Origin: Chitinibacter tainanensis DSM 15459
Lineage (GTDB): Bacteria > Pseudomonadota > Gammaproteobacteria > Burkholderiales > Chitinibacteraceae
Direction: 5' to 3'
Assembly: GCF_000429785.1 (NCBI RefSeq)
Contig: NZ_KE386953.1
Location: 1 to 64,000 of the forward strand
Length of the DNA: 64,000 nucleotides
In this document: positions 19,642 through 28,506 of the stretch, in pieces
How the letters are laid out: every line of letters starts with the position of its first letter
Position numbering within the stretch: position 1 is the first letter of the stretch
Notes under the pieces: generated by a model
The model's database searches: none
What the model saw: the letters and a program-made list of their open reading frames with translations, nothing else
What the model was told of the DNA's origin: nothing
Program-made: the position numbers and the translations under genes

Positions 19642-20211
19642 ATGAAGCTCACACCTTTGATCCAATCTTTCGTGCTGCACTTTGGCGAAATGGGTAGCCG
19701 CTGGGGCATTAATCGCACCGTGGGGCAGATTTATGCGCTGCTGTTTGTCAGTGAAAAACCGCTTAATGCCGATGAAATGGCCGAGGCGCTGGGCTTTTCG
19801 CGCTCGAACGTCAGCATGGGGCTCAAAGAGCTGGAATCGTGGCGGCTGGTAAAGCTGCAGCATTTTCCCGGCGATCGGCGCGAGTATTACTCCACCCCGG
19901 AAGACGTGTGGGCGATTTTTCAAACCCTGGCCGAAGAGCGCCGCAAGCGCGAAGTGGAGCCCACCCTCACCATGCTGCGCGGTGCGCTGATGGAAGAGCC
20001 GGGCAACGACGCCGAGCGCTATGCGCAGGCGCGGATGGCCGAAATGCATGGGCTGATTGATCTGGTAACCAGCTGGTTTAGCGATATTCAAAAACTGGAT
20101 GTCGAAACGCTGGAAAAGCTGATGAAGCTCGGCGCGCAGGTGCAAAAGTTCTTACTGTTTACCCAAAAACTGCCCTTTATCGGCCAAGACGCCGCCCGCA
20201 AGGAGGAATAA
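19642..20211 (+). CDS. GbsR/MarR-family transcriptional regulator
   Basis: A 189-residue winged-helix protein with its DNA-binding domain at about 20-85 (GQIYALLFVSEKPLNADEMAEALGFSRSNVSMGLKELESW) and a helical C-terminal dimerisation part. It belongs to the GbsR branch of the MarR group. It ends three bases before cydA, so it is likely cotranscribed with the cytochrome bd genes and may control them. The signal it senses cannot be read from the sequence. Confidence 0.82.
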   Translation: MKLTPLIQSFVLHFGEMGSRWGINRTVGQIYALLFVSEKPLNADEMAEALGFSRSNVSMGLKELESWRLVKLQHFPGDRREYYSTPEDVWAIFQTLAEERRKREVEPTLTMLRGALMEEPGNDAERYAQARMAEMHGLIDLVTSWFSDIQKLDVETLEKLMKLGAQVQKFLLFTQKLPFIGQDAARKEE

Positions 20212-20214
20212 ACC

Positions 20215-21531
20215 ATGCCACCCGATGCCAGTGTGCTCGATCCGCTGTTATTGGCCCGCATTCAATTTGGCGCCAATATCACGTTTCATATCTTGTTTCC
20301 CACCATCAGCATTGCGCTCGGTTGGGTGCTGCTGTTTTTCAAGCTGCGCTTTAATGCCACCGGCGAAGCCAAATGGCTGGATGCCTATGCATTCTGGGTA
20401 AAAATCTTCGCCCTGACTTTTGCGTTGGGCGTGGTGAGCGGCATTACCATGAGTTTTCAGTTCGGTACCAACTGGCCGGGCTATATGCAAACGGTGGGCA
20501 ATATCGCCGGGCCGCTCTTGGCCTATGAAGTGCTAACGGCGTTTTTCCTAGAGGCGACGTTCCTCGGGATTATGCTGTTTGGCCAGCAACGGGTCTCCAA
20601 CCGGATGCATACGGTAGCCACCGTGCTGGTGGCAGGCGGCACAACGCTGTCGGCATTCTGGATTTTGGTGCTTAATTCCTGGATGCAAACCCCGGCCGGC
20701 TTTGAAATGATCAATGGCCAAGCCCATGTCACGAGCTGGCTGGCGGTGATTTTTAATCCATCCATGCCTTATCGCCTCACGCATATGCTGCTGGCCTCTG
20801 GCCTGACGGTGGCGTTTTTACTGGCTGGGGTTTCGGCGTACCGCTGGCTGGCCGGCCAGCGCACCGGCGGCGTCCATGCCAGCCTGAAAACTGGCGTGTA
20901 TCTGGCTGCGCTCTTGATCCCGCTGCAGATTTTTGTCGGCGATATGCATGGCCTGAATACCCTGAAACATCAGCCGGCCAAGCTGGCGGCCATCGAAGGT
21001 GTGTGGCACACCGAGCGCGGCGCCCCGCTGCTGCTGTTTGCCCTGCCCAATAGCGAAACACGCAGCAATGACTACGCGATTGGCATCCCCAAACTAGCCA
21101 GCTTGATTCTGACACACGATCTGAATGGCGAAATCAAAGGCCTGAATGAGTTTGTGGGCGAACACCCGCCAGTTGCGAAAGTATTCTGGTCCTTCCGCGT
21201 GATGGTGGGCGTGGGTGTGCTGATGCTGCTCACCAGCTGGCTGGCGGCTTGGCAACTACGCCGGGTGGGCGAGCCAGCCCCATGGCTGGGCCGCGTGTTG
21301 ATCGGTATGACCTTTAGCGGCTGGATTGCCACCGTGGCCGGCTGGTATGTAACCGAAATCGGCCGCCAGCCCTGGCTGGTGCAAGGGGTACTCAAAACCG
21401 CTGATGCGGCCTCTAATGTGGCGGGCGGCATGATCTTGAGCACGCTGATCATGTATCTGGCGTTGTACGTGTTCTTGCTCGCCTCGTACATTTCGGTGGT
21501 CTTTTATCTGGCCCGCAAAGCCAAAGCTTGA
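20215..21531 (+). CDS. cydA: cytochrome bd-type ubiquinol oxidase subunit I
   Basis: A 438-residue inner-membrane subunit of a high-affinity quinol oxidase that reduces O2 to water. An N-terminal heme ligand candidate His25 lies in the GANITFHILFP helix, and the strongly conserved ETGRQPW-type motif appears as EIGRQPW. The length and short Q-loop fit the CioA (cyanide-insensitive) branch rather than the 522-residue E. coli CydA. A strong AGGAGG precedes the ATG. Translation runs straight on from the GbsR-type regulator. Confidence 0.9.
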   Translation: MPPDASVLDPLLLARIQFGANITFHILFPTISIALGWVLLFFKLRFNATGEAKWLDAYAFWVKIFALTFALGVVSGITMSFQFGTNWPGYMQTVGNIAGPLLAYEVLTAFFLEATFLGIMLFGQQRVSNRMHTVATVLVAGGTTLSAFWILVLNSWMQTPAGFEMINGQAHVTSWLAVIFNPSMPYRLTHMLLASGLTVAFLLAGVSAYRWLAGQRTGGVHASLKTGVYLAALLIPLQIFVGDMHGLNTLKHQPAKLAAIEGVWHTERGAPLLLFALPNSETRSNDYAIGIPKLASLILTHDLNGEIKGLNEFVGEHPPVAKVFWSFRVMVGVGVLMLLTSWLAAWQLRRVGEPAPWLGRVLIGMTFSGWIATVAGWYVTEIGRQPWLVQGVLKTADAASNVAGGMILSTLIMYLALYVFLLASYISVVFYLARKAKA

Positions 21532-21542
21532 GGAGTGACATC

Positions 21543-22565
21543 ATGACGGGCATTGATCTGGCCTATTGGCTACCAGTAATTTTTGCCGCCCTGATGGTGG
21601 TGGCGATGTTTGCCTACGTTGTACTGGATGGGTATGACCTTGGCGTTGGCATTTTGCTTGAGTTAGCGAGCGATACCCCACAAAAAGATCAGATGATCGC
21701 CGCGATTGGCCCCTTCTGGGATGCCAACGAAACCTGGCTGGTACTGGGGGTGGGCCTATTGCTGGTGGCATTCCCGCTGGCGCATGGGGTAATTCTGACA
21801 GCACTATATTTACCCGTAGCACTGATGCTGCTGGGGCTGATTTTGCGCGGGGTGGCCTTTGATTTTCGCGTGAAAGCCCAAGCGCAGCACCAGCCGCTGT
21901 GGAATCGCCTGTTTTTCGTCGGTTCACTCTTGGCCACGGTAGCGCAGGGCGTGATGCTGGGGCGCTATCTCACCGGCTTTGCACCGGGCTGGGCCGCCTG
22001 GGGTTTTGCCCTACTGGTCGGCCTGAGCCTGATCGCCGCCTATGCCCTGCTGGGCGCGGGCTGGCTGATTATGAAATCCACTGGCGATCTGCAACAACGA
22101 GCCGTGCGCTGGGCCAAAGCCAGCTTAGGTTTTGCCGCGCTGGCAGCACTGCTGGTTTCGGTGGCCACCCCGGCCATCAGCCCGCGGGTATTTGAGCTAT
22201 GGTTTAGCCTGCCAAACTTCTTCCTGCTGGCCCCGGTGCCACTGGTATCGATCGCCCTGTTTGCGGTAATGGCGTACAGCCTGCCTAAACTTGCCCAGCG
22301 CCAGCAGCAAGGCAATGATAATTTCTGCTGGCTACCCTTTGCGGCAACGGTCGGGATTGTGGCGCTGTGCTTTTTCGGGCTGGTGTTCAGTATCTTCCCG
22401 CATCTGGTGATCGATCAGCTCACCATCTGGCAAGCCGCCAGCAGCCCCGAAGCCCTGCTCATCATGCTCTTTGGCGCCGCGATCGTGCTGCCGACGATTG
22501 TTGGCTACACCATCTACTCGTATCGGGTGTTCTGGGGCAAGGCGCGCGATTTGAGCTATCTGTGA
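21543..22565 (+). CDS. cydB: cytochrome bd-type ubiquinol oxidase subunit II
   Basis: A 340-residue membrane protein with about eight helices and the family signatures LDGYDLGVGI and FWDANETWLVLG. It pairs with subunit I. The ATG at 21543 follows GAGGAGTGACATC; the frame can be extended to a TTG at 21528 overlapping cydA, but the ribosome site fits the ATG. No CydX-like small subunit was found between its stop and the terminator. Confidence 0.92.
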   Translation: MTGIDLAYWLPVIFAALMVVAMFAYVVLDGYDLGVGILLELASDTPQKDQMIAAIGPFWDANETWLVLGVGLLLVAFPLAHGVILTALYLPVALMLLGLILRGVAFDFRVKAQAQHQPLWNRLFFVGSLLATVAQGVMLGRYLTGFAPGWAAWGFALLVGLSLIAAYALLGAGWLIMKSTGDLQQRAVRWAKASLGFAALAALLVSVATPAISPRVFELWFSLPNFFLLAPVPLVSIALFAVMAYSLPKLAQRQQQGNDNFCWLPFAATVGIVALCFFGLVFSIFPHLVIDQLTIWQAASSPEALLIMLFGAAIVLPTIVGYTIYSYRVFWGKARDLSYL

Positions 22566-22602
22566 GCTACCTGAAACCCTAGGCTGTCAGAAACATCCGC
22601 GT

Positions 22603-22630
22603 AAAAAGGCAGCTTAGGCTGCCTTTTTTC
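22603..22630 (+). terminator. intrinsic terminator after cydB
   Basis: AGGCAGC (22607-22613) pairs with GCTGCCT (22618-22624) around the loop TTAG, and six T follow. Confidence 0.88.
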
Positions 22631-22810
22631 TCGGCCTTGGCTAGGCTGTCGACTATTGCCACGGCTATCCATTCCTACCGTGCGTGCAGAGCAACACCAG
22701 CATATTGAACCGGGGCGCCAATATGACCTCATTACAACGAAAAGCTTGCAAGCAGTGTTAGCAACCACAATGCGCTGGGTATCATACAGGTTTTCACCCA
22801 GAAGCCCGCG

Positions 22811-23290
22811 ATGGACCACGACATCACCGCGCAGATCATTACGCAGCACCCAGATATCCGGGTGCGGTTTTTGCTCAGCAAAATCATCCGCCATCAGCGC
22901 TATAGCGAGCGCAAAAGCCAGCAGCTCAAGCAAACCACCTATACCCTCAAATTCTCGCTCTTGACCCTCGCGGCGGCTTCCACCGTGGTGCTGGGGCTGG
23001 AATGGCCATGGCTGGCGCCCTATGCCAAAAATATCGCCTTGGTGCTGGGGGCGCTGATGACGTTATTGGGCGGGATTGCCAGTTTTTTGAATATCGAAGA
23101 ATACTGGATGCGCAACAACACCATTCACCTGAAGCTGCGCGCGCTGCGGGATCGGCTGATTTACCTCACCGCCGAATTGCAAACCATTGAAGACGATGTG
23201 CTGCAAGGCTTTATCAATGACTATCAAGCCATCACCGAAAGCAATATCAATTATTGGGCCGAGGCCATTGCCGAACGGCAGGGTCAGTAA
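22811..23290 (+). CDS. two-helix membrane protein, SLATT/DUF4231-like
   Basis: A 159-residue protein. It has a charged N-terminal 45 residues (RFLLSKIIRHQRYSERKSQQ) and two adjacent transmembrane helices at about 46-65 and 73-93. A cytoplasmic helical tail begins FLNIEEYWMRNNTIHLKLRAL. This layout (short N-terminus, two helices, then a W-containing amphipathic segment and long helix) resembles SLATT/DUF4231 proteins, which are proposed membrane effectors in nucleotide-signal defence systems. That identity is judged by eye and uncertain. No strong ribosome site precedes the ATG. It overlaps the next gene by one base (TAATG), so the two form a unit. Confidence 0.55.
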   Translation: MDHDITAQIITQHPDIRVRFLLSKIIRHQRYSERKSQQLKQTTYTLKFSLLTLAAASTVVLGLEWPWLAPYAKNIALVLGALMTLLGGIASFLNIEEYWMRNNTIHLKLRALRDRLIYLTAELQTIEDDVLQGFINDYQAITESNINYWAEAIAERQGQ

Positions 23291-23700
23291 TGCCGGCGTT
23301 TTATCGCCGCCGGCGCACGTATAAATACACGCTGGATACGCCCTATCAGCTCGTCACCCCGCTGCGCCCGCCAGAGGCCGTGGGCAATGGTTTTCTGCGC
23401 TTGCATACGGATGGCACACTGGCCATCGCGGCGCATTACAGCTGGGATGGCGCTAGCGGCCCGATGCCGGATTTACCCAGTATTGTGCGCGGCTCGCTGG
23501 TGCATGATGCGCTGTACCAGTTAATTCGCGAAGGCGCGCTGGCGGCAAAGCCCCACCGACGCGAGGCCGATCAGCTCTTGCGCAGCCTGTGTTTAGCCGA
23601 TGGCATGTCGTATCTGCTGGCGCAATGGGTTTATCTATGTGTGCGGGTGTTCGGTGGCCTGTTTGTACGCTCACCACAGCGGGCGCTGCGCAATACCTAG
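23290..23700 (+). CDS. DUF1353-family protein
   Basis: A 136-residue protein with the DUF1353 pattern: a hydrophobic strand near YTLDTPYQLVTPL, then SWDGASGPMPDLPSIVRGSLVHDALYQLIREG and RREADQLLRSLCLADG. The conserved His-Asp in VHDALY and the later Asp could bind a metal, but no activity is known; relatives occur in phages and bacterial genomes. Its C-terminal 30 residues are hydrophobic. It starts in the stop of the SLATT-like gene. Its stop lies within an imperfect GCAATACCT palindrome (23690-23711). Confidence 0.7.
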   Translation: MPAFYRRRRTYKYTLDTPYQLVTPLRPPEAVGNGFLRLHTDGTLAIAAHYSWDGASGPMPDLPSIVRGSLVHDALYQLIREGALAAKPHRREADQLLRSLCLADGMSYLLAQWVYLCVRVFGGLFVRSPQRALRNT

Positions 23701-23711
23701 GCAGGTATCGC
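23690..23711. repeat. imperfect GCAATACCT palindrome at the end of the DUF1353 gene
   Basis: GCAATACCT (23690-23698) is mirrored by AGGTATCGC (23703-23711) with one mismatch, and the stop TAG lies in it. It resembles the palindromes at 17111, 19125 and 54601. It could also act as a weak stem-loop between the convergent DUF1353 and GGDEF-EAL genes. Confidence 0.5.
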
Positions 23712-23735
23712 CCCCAAGTCAATACAAAGCAAGAG

Positions 23736-25445
23736 CTACAGCAACATACCCTCGGCCTGCAAATAGGCTGGCACCTTATTAGCCTCCAGCGGCCGGCTAA
23801 ACCAGTAGCCCTGAGCGTAATCTACCCCTTGCGCCGCCAGCCAGTCGGCTTCGGCCGGCGTTTCAACCCCTTCGGCCACGACTTCGAGCTGCAGCGCTCG
23901 TGCCAGATCAAGCAAGGCGCGGCAGACCTGCTGCTGGGCCTGATTGTCGGGAATATTCTTGATCAGGCTGCGATCAAACTTGAGCTTACTGAGCGCAAGG
24001 CGCGACAACATCGCCAGGTTCGAGTAGCCGGTACCAAAATCATCCATATGAATCGCAATGCCCGCCGCGGTGAGCTGCTGCAGCGCTTGCCAGGCATGCT
24101 GGTCCATCAGCGTGGATTCGGTCAGCTCCAGCTGCAATAAAGGCTGCAAAGCGGGCGGTAAGGCCTGCACGCGCGCGATCACGCTTTCGGCAAAACGGCC
24201 ATGGGCTAACTGCAGCGCCGAGACATTCACCGCCACCGGCAGTAAAGGCTGGCCAGCCGCCGCCCAGCTTTGCAGTTGCGCCATGGCTTCTTCCAGTGCC
24301 CAATCGCCAATCGCGGCGATAATGCCGGTTTGCTCGGCAAAGGGAATAAACTGCAGCGGGCTAATCTCGCCGCGCAAGGGCTGATACCAGCGAATCAGCG
24401 CTTCAAAACCAGTCACCTGCCCATCTGTCAGCCGCACTTGCGGCTGATACACGAGGCGAAATTCGCCACGCTCCAGCGCCTGGCGCAATTCGCGTTCGAG
24501 CTGCAATTGGCGCACCGCGTCTTGCGCCATGATGGCCTGAAAACCGCTCACCCGCCCACGCCCGGCAGCCTTGCCCTGATAGAGCGCGACATCGGCATGC
24601 TTGAGCAATTGCCCGCCGCTGTGCCCATCGGCCGGAAAACTGACACGCCCCGCAGTGAATCCGAGTGGAAAATCCAGCTCTTCAATCCGGATACTCTGAC
24701 TCAAAAAGCGCCCCAGCGCTTCATCGATCAAAGCCAATTGCGCCTGCGGTGCCAGCAGGACAAATTCGTCGCCACCCAGGCGAAACACCTGCTCGCTAAT
24801 CGATTGCAGCCGCTCGCCAATTTGCACCAGCGCGGCATCGCCCGCGGCGTGGCCAAGCGCATCGTTAATCCGTTTGAAATGATCCAGATCGATCAACCAC
24901 AGCGCAAACGGTAGCCCGCTGCGTACCCATTCGGCCAGCTGGTTTTCCAGCGCATGGCGGTTATAGAGCCGCGTGAGCGGATCATGTTCAGCCAGCCAGC
25001 GCAGCTGCTCTTGGGCGCGTTTGCGCTCGCTAATATCGCGGGCAATCCCAGCTGTGCCAATCACCTGCCGCCCCTCGCGCACCGGCACTTTGATCAGTTC
25101 CATCCAGCGCTGGCCGTCTTCTACATGCTCAAACGGATGCTCCTGCCGGATCGCTTCGCCAGATTCCACGATGCGCAAATCATCTTCGCGATAGCGCTGC
25201 GCCAGATGTGGCGGCGAGAGGAAAAAATCGTCTTTCCCCAACAGCTGGCGGGCATCGGCAATGTGCCAGATATCGCAAAAGGCTTTGTTCACCACCACAA
25301 AGCGCCCCTCGCGATCTTTGGCCCACGCCAGATCGGGAATACTATCCACCAGCGCCTGATAGCGCCGACGCAAGCGGCGGGCGCGCCAGGCGTACACCAG
25401 CAGCGCCAAACACAACAGACTCAGCCCGATTAGCAACCAGCCCAT
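23736..25445 (-). CDS. PAS-GGDEF-EAL cyclic di-GMP signalling protein
   Basis: A 569-residue membrane-anchored protein. It has one N-terminal helix (about 2-20), a PAS domain (about 25-145, LVDSIPDLAWAKDREGRFVVVN), a GGDEF domain with an intact RLGGDEF, and an EAL domain with FEALIRW, NVSALQL, LELTES, DDFGTGYS and AEGVET. Both catalytic motifs look complete, so it could make and degrade c-di-GMP. The I-site (RxxD) of the GGDEF domain was not identified. It converges on the SLATT-like/DUF1353 pair. Confidence 0.92.
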   Translation of the reverse strand: MGWLLIGLSLLCLALLVYAWRARRLRRRYQALVDSIPDLAWAKDREGRFVVVNKAFCDIWHIADARQLLGKDDFFLSPPHLAQRYREDDLRIVESGEAIRQEHPFEHVEDGQRWMELIKVPVREGRQVIGTAGIARDISERKRAQEQLRWLAEHDPLTRLYNRHALENQLAEWVRSGLPFALWLIDLDHFKRINDALGHAAGDAALVQIGERLQSISEQVFRLGGDEFVLLAPQAQLALIDEALGRFLSQSIRIEELDFPLGFTAGRVSFPADGHSGGQLLKHADVALYQGKAAGRGRVSGFQAIMAQDAVRQLQLERELRQALERGEFRLVYQPQVRLTDGQVTGFEALIRWYQPLRGEISPLQFIPFAEQTGIIAAIGDWALEEAMAQLQSWAAAGQPLLPVAVNVSALQLAHGRFAESVIARVQALPPALQPLLQLELTESTLMDQHAWQALQQLTAAGIAIHMDDFGTGYSNLAMLSRLALSKLKFDRSLIKNIPDNQAQQQVCRALLDLARALQLEVVAEGVETPAEADWLAAQGVDYAQGYWFSRPLEANKVPAYLQAEGMLL

Positions 25446-25617
25446 GCCTACCTCACGATAAAGCCATAAGCCATTCTAAGCACAATGCGCGCGCGCGGTG
25501 CGGTTTTGCGCTGGGAATGTCACTTGTACCTACACTGGCGCGCATGGCCGCTGCGCGGGCAGTTAGGTGGGCACTGCGGTTTAGCGCTAAAATAGGCGAT
25601 TGTTTTGCAGGTGCCCC

Positions 25618-26463
25618 ATGCTCAGTTACCGCCACGCCTTTCACGCCGGCAACCATGCCGATGTGCTCAAACACGCCGTTCAAACCTTGCTACTGGATTA
25701 TCTAAACCAGAAAGACAAGCCGTGGTGGTATATCGATACCCACGCTGGGGCCGGCGTGTATTCGCTGACCGAAGGCTACGCCACCAAAAATGCCGAGTAC
25801 AACACCGGTATTGCCCGTATCTGGCAACGAAAAGATCTGCCCGCGCCGCTGCAGCGTTATGTCGAAATTGTGCGCGAGCTCAATCCGGGTGAGCGTTTGC
25901 AGCTGTATCCGGGCTCGCCGTATGTGGCACAGGCCCTGCAGCGCAGCGATGATAAATTGCGGCTGTTTGAGCTGCACAGCAGCGATGTGCAGCTCTTGAG
26001 CGACAATTTTGCCAGCGCCGGCCGCGCGGCCCAGGTGCAGCATGCCGATGGCTTTGCCAGCATCAAAGGCGTTTTGCCACCACCGCCGCGTCGCGCGCTG
26101 ATGCTGATCGACCCCCCGTATGAAGACAAACACGATTATGTGCGCGTGGTCGACACCATGAAGCTGGCGCTGGAGCGCTTTGCCACCGGCGTGTACGCGA
26201 TCTGGTATCCGGAGCTCTCGCGCCCTGAAGTCAAGCAGATGCTGGATAAACTGAAAAAGCTGCCGGCCAAAGGCTGGCTGCATGCTGCCCTCACCGTCCA
26301 TAGCCCGCGCGCCGATGGTTTTGGTATGCATGGCAGTGGCATGTTTGTGCTTAACCCGCCGTGGACGCTGGCCGAATCACTACAAACCTCCCTACCGTAT
26401 CTGGTGCAACACCTTGGTATTGATGGCGGAGCGCGCTATACCCTAGAGCAACATACCAGCTAA
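25618..26463 (+). CDS. rlmJ: 23S rRNA (adenine(2030)-N6)-methyltransferase
   Basis: A 281-residue methyltransferase that modifies A2030 of 23S rRNA with S-adenosylmethionine. The N-terminal MLSYRHAFHAGNHADVLKH and the catalytic DPPYE motif (LIDPPYEDKHDY) are diagnostic. The ATG at 25618 gives the conserved N-terminus; the frame to 25600 starts at TTG and adds six residues. The length equals that of E. coli RlmJ. Confidence 0.95.
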   Translation: MLSYRHAFHAGNHADVLKHAVQTLLLDYLNQKDKPWWYIDTHAGAGVYSLTEGYATKNAEYNTGIARIWQRKDLPAPLQRYVEIVRELNPGERLQLYPGSPYVAQALQRSDDKLRLFELHSSDVQLLSDNFASAGRAAQVQHADGFASIKGVLPPPPRRALMLIDPPYEDKHDYVRVVDTMKLALERFATGVYAIWYPELSRPEVKQMLDKLKKLPAKGWLHAALTVHSPRADGFGMHGSGMFVLNPPWTLAESLQTSLPYLVQHLGIDGGARYTLEQHTS

Positions 26464-26532
26464 GGCAGGTTGGCGCTGGCAAGGCCTCAGTCCGCCGCGA
26501 GTGTACGAACCTGCTCGTACAGCCACAAAAAC

Positions 26533-26558
26533 AAAAAGCCCCGCACTGCGGGGCTTTT
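26533..26558. terminator. bidirectional terminator between rlmJ and the asd-like gene
   Basis: AAAAAGCCCCGCA is followed one base later by TGCGGGGCTTTT. The A-run on one side and T-run on the other let it work for both convergent genes. Confidence 0.85.
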
Positions 26559-26587
26559 GCTTTCAGGCGAACGAGTGATTCACCGGA

Positions 26588-27511
26588 TTACAGCAGAGCC
26601 AGCAGCAAGGCTGCTGCGCGTGCTGGCAAGCGGGCATTGTCGGCCACCAGCCACAGCGTGACCGTCAGGCCATCGTTCGATACTTGCAGCTGATTCGCCC
26701 AGATTTTGTCAGCGCCAATCGCATCTTGCGGGGTAGCGATGCCGGCGGCGCCGTCCACTTGCAGGAAAAACAGCGCTGGCGAGGCTTGCAGCGCGGCTTC
26801 GATTTGCGCACGGGTTTGTGGCTGGGCCAGGCGTACGCTCAGGCTCACGGCATGGCCGAAGAACACTGGCGCGTGTGTCAGGGTCAGGCTATGCAAGGGC
26901 AGGCCCGCGGCCGCCACTTCCTGTTGCACCCGGTTGATGGCTTCGGCATCAGTTACCGGCAGCAGATTAAAGGCCAAGCGCTTGGGATAACCGCCCAGCT
27001 CGACTTCCTGCTGGGCAAACAGTTGCCGCGTCTGCATCGACAGCGTTTCAATCGCGTTTTTGCCTTCGCCCGAGGCCGACAGCAGCGCGCTGGCCGCCAC
27101 AAACTCAGGCGCTGCCGCGGTTTTCAGCGCATCCAGCGCGGCAGTAATCATCGAAGTCACCACTTGCGGCAGGCTCACCACTTGCCCGCGCTTGGCCGCG
27201 CCCACCGGCGCATTAGCACCACCGGTCAGATCAATCACCGCCACGCCCGCGCTGGCGGCTTGCGCCGCATAGCGGGTGGCTAGCGCCGGCTCGCCCACAA
27301 ACAGCGCCGCATCCACATGGGCAAAATCGAAGGTTTCCAGATCCAGAATCGGCAGCACTTGCTGATTAAGCTCCAGCGTGCCGGCTTCTTCGTCATCGGC
27401 GAGTGGGTACAGCGCGCCAAGCTGGATCGGCATTTCGCCCAACACATCCAGAACAGTTTGAGCTGCGGGGGTATCTGCACCGACGAGCGCAACAGAAATG
27501 GCTTTAGACAT
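26588..27511 (-). CDS. aspartate-semialdehyde dehydrogenase-like protein (USG-1 type), catalytic Cys missing
   Basis: A 307-residue protein with the Asd fold: an N-terminal Rossmann segment VALVGADTPAAQTVLDVL, a dimerisation domain, and the GEGKNAIETLSMQTRQLF segment. In active Asd the nucleophilic Cys lies in an N-x-C-T stretch. Here the equivalent region reads SLPQVVTSMITAALDAL and has no Cys, so it is probably a USG-1-type paralogue without dehydrogenase activity. Related genes sit near leuB in other proteobacteria. The ATG at 27511 has GGAGTGAGTAT in front. Confidence 0.78.
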   Translation of the reverse strand: MSKAISVALVGADTPAAQTVLDVLGEMPIQLGALYPLADDEEAGTLELNQQVLPILDLETFDFAHVDAALFVGEPALATRYAAQAASAGVAVIDLTGGANAPVGAAKRGQVVSLPQVVTSMITAALDALKTAAAPEFVAASALLSASGEGKNAIETLSMQTRQLFAQQEVELGGYPKRLAFNLLPVTDAEAINRVQQEVAAAGLPLHSLTLTHAPVFFGHAVSLSVRLAQPQTRAQIEAALQASPALFFLQVDGAAGIATPQDAIGADKIWANQLQVSNDGLTVTLWLVADNARLPARAAALLLALL

Positions 27512-27638
27512 ATACTCACTCCAGGTATCCAAATAAAACAACCGCACGCGACCTGGTGGCCGGTGCGGTGAATGGGTATTTTACCTTTGATCGCGGCGCA
27601 AGCCTACCCACCTTGCGCGGCACAGGCTGGATGGGCGC

Positions 27639-28403
27639 TTATTTGGCCTGATTAATGTCTTTGCGCGCCTGATCGAGCAAGGTATTGAGCTGGCCACTTT
27701 CCAGTAATTTGCGCAGGCCAATATTAAATTCAGTCGCCCAGCGCGGGGATTTGGGGTTTTTGCGATCCAGCACGACATGCAGCGGCGCGCTCCAGTAGGC
27801 TTGCGGCGGGCACACGATATTTTTGCGCTCGTCTTCGCCCAGATTTTGCGCGATCAGATACGGGCCAACTTCAACATCAATCGGCAAGACATCGATATAA
27901 CCGGCATTGAGTTTACGCAGATTGCTCACGTCGCTATTGCTGGCGTCTACTTTTAATACGCCGGCCTTCACCAGATTATCAAATTCATCCGAGTAAAAAT
28001 TGCCCGAGGTAATACCGATGCGATAGGTGGCAAGATCGGGCAGTTTTTTCCAGCTGATTTCGCGCCCGCGCTTCTGGCAAAACACCATACTCAGCGACAA
28101 AATCGGGTCGGTGTAGATCAGGTCTTTTTCGCGCTCGGGGTTTTTGGCCCAGCCAAAACCTCCCTCATACAAGCCCATGCGCACCCCATCAATCGCACGC
28201 TTATTCGGCACCGCCACCAGTTTGGCGGTGATTTTTTGCTGCGCAAATGCAGCTACCACAATGCGGGTAAGCAAGCCTTTGTGCGGCAAGGCATCGCCCA
28301 TATAGGGCGGATATTCTTGCAAGGTGAGCGTGATGTCTTCGGCGTGCGCCGTGTTCATCCAGACACTGGCCACGACCCCGAGGACCACTAAACCGGCTTT
28401 CAT
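27639..28403 (-). CDS. periplasmic substrate-binding protein, amino-acid type (SBP_bac_3)
   Basis: A 254-residue exported protein. The signal peptide is 1-21 (cut after AHA), followed by LTLQEYPPYMGD, IDGVRMGLYEGGFGWAKNPERE and a YRIGITSGNFYSD hinge typical of family 3 binding proteins. No ABC permease or ATPase lies beside it, so it may be an orphan. The chosen ATG at 28403 follows GGGAGAACGCC; the longer frame to 28571 runs into the leuB 3' end. Confidence 0.8.
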   Translation of the reverse strand: MKAGLVVLGVVASVWMNTAHAEDITLTLQEYPPYMGDALPHKGLLTRIVVAAFAQQKITAKLVAVPNKRAIDGVRMGLYEGGFGWAKNPEREKDLIYTDPILSLSMVFCQKRGREISWKKLPDLATYRIGITSGNFYSDEFDNLVKAGVLKVDASNSDVSNLRKLNAGYIDVLPIDVEVGPYLIAQNLGEDERKNIVCPPQAYWSAPLHVVLDRKNPKSPRWATEFNIGLRKLLESGQLNTLLDQARKDINQAK

Positions 28404-28451
28404 GGCGTTCTCCCAAACTGTGCTGGCAAGTTTTAGCATACGCTGTGCAGT

Positions 28452-28479
28452 AAAAAAGAGCCCCGCAAGGCTCTTTTTT
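28452..28479 (-). terminator. terminator after leuB
   Basis: AAAAAAGAGCC and GGCTCTTTTTT flank a six-base loop, giving a hairpin with a T-run on either strand. It lies about 30 bases after the leuB stop and before the binding-protein gene. Confidence 0.85.
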
Positions 28480-28506
28480 GGCTTACAAACGGTACGGCGC
28501 ACGACC

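Noticed and set aside
27639-28403. Part of a full ABC transporter operon
   Set aside because: No permease or ATPase gene is adjacent on either side, so it is annotated as a lone binding protein.
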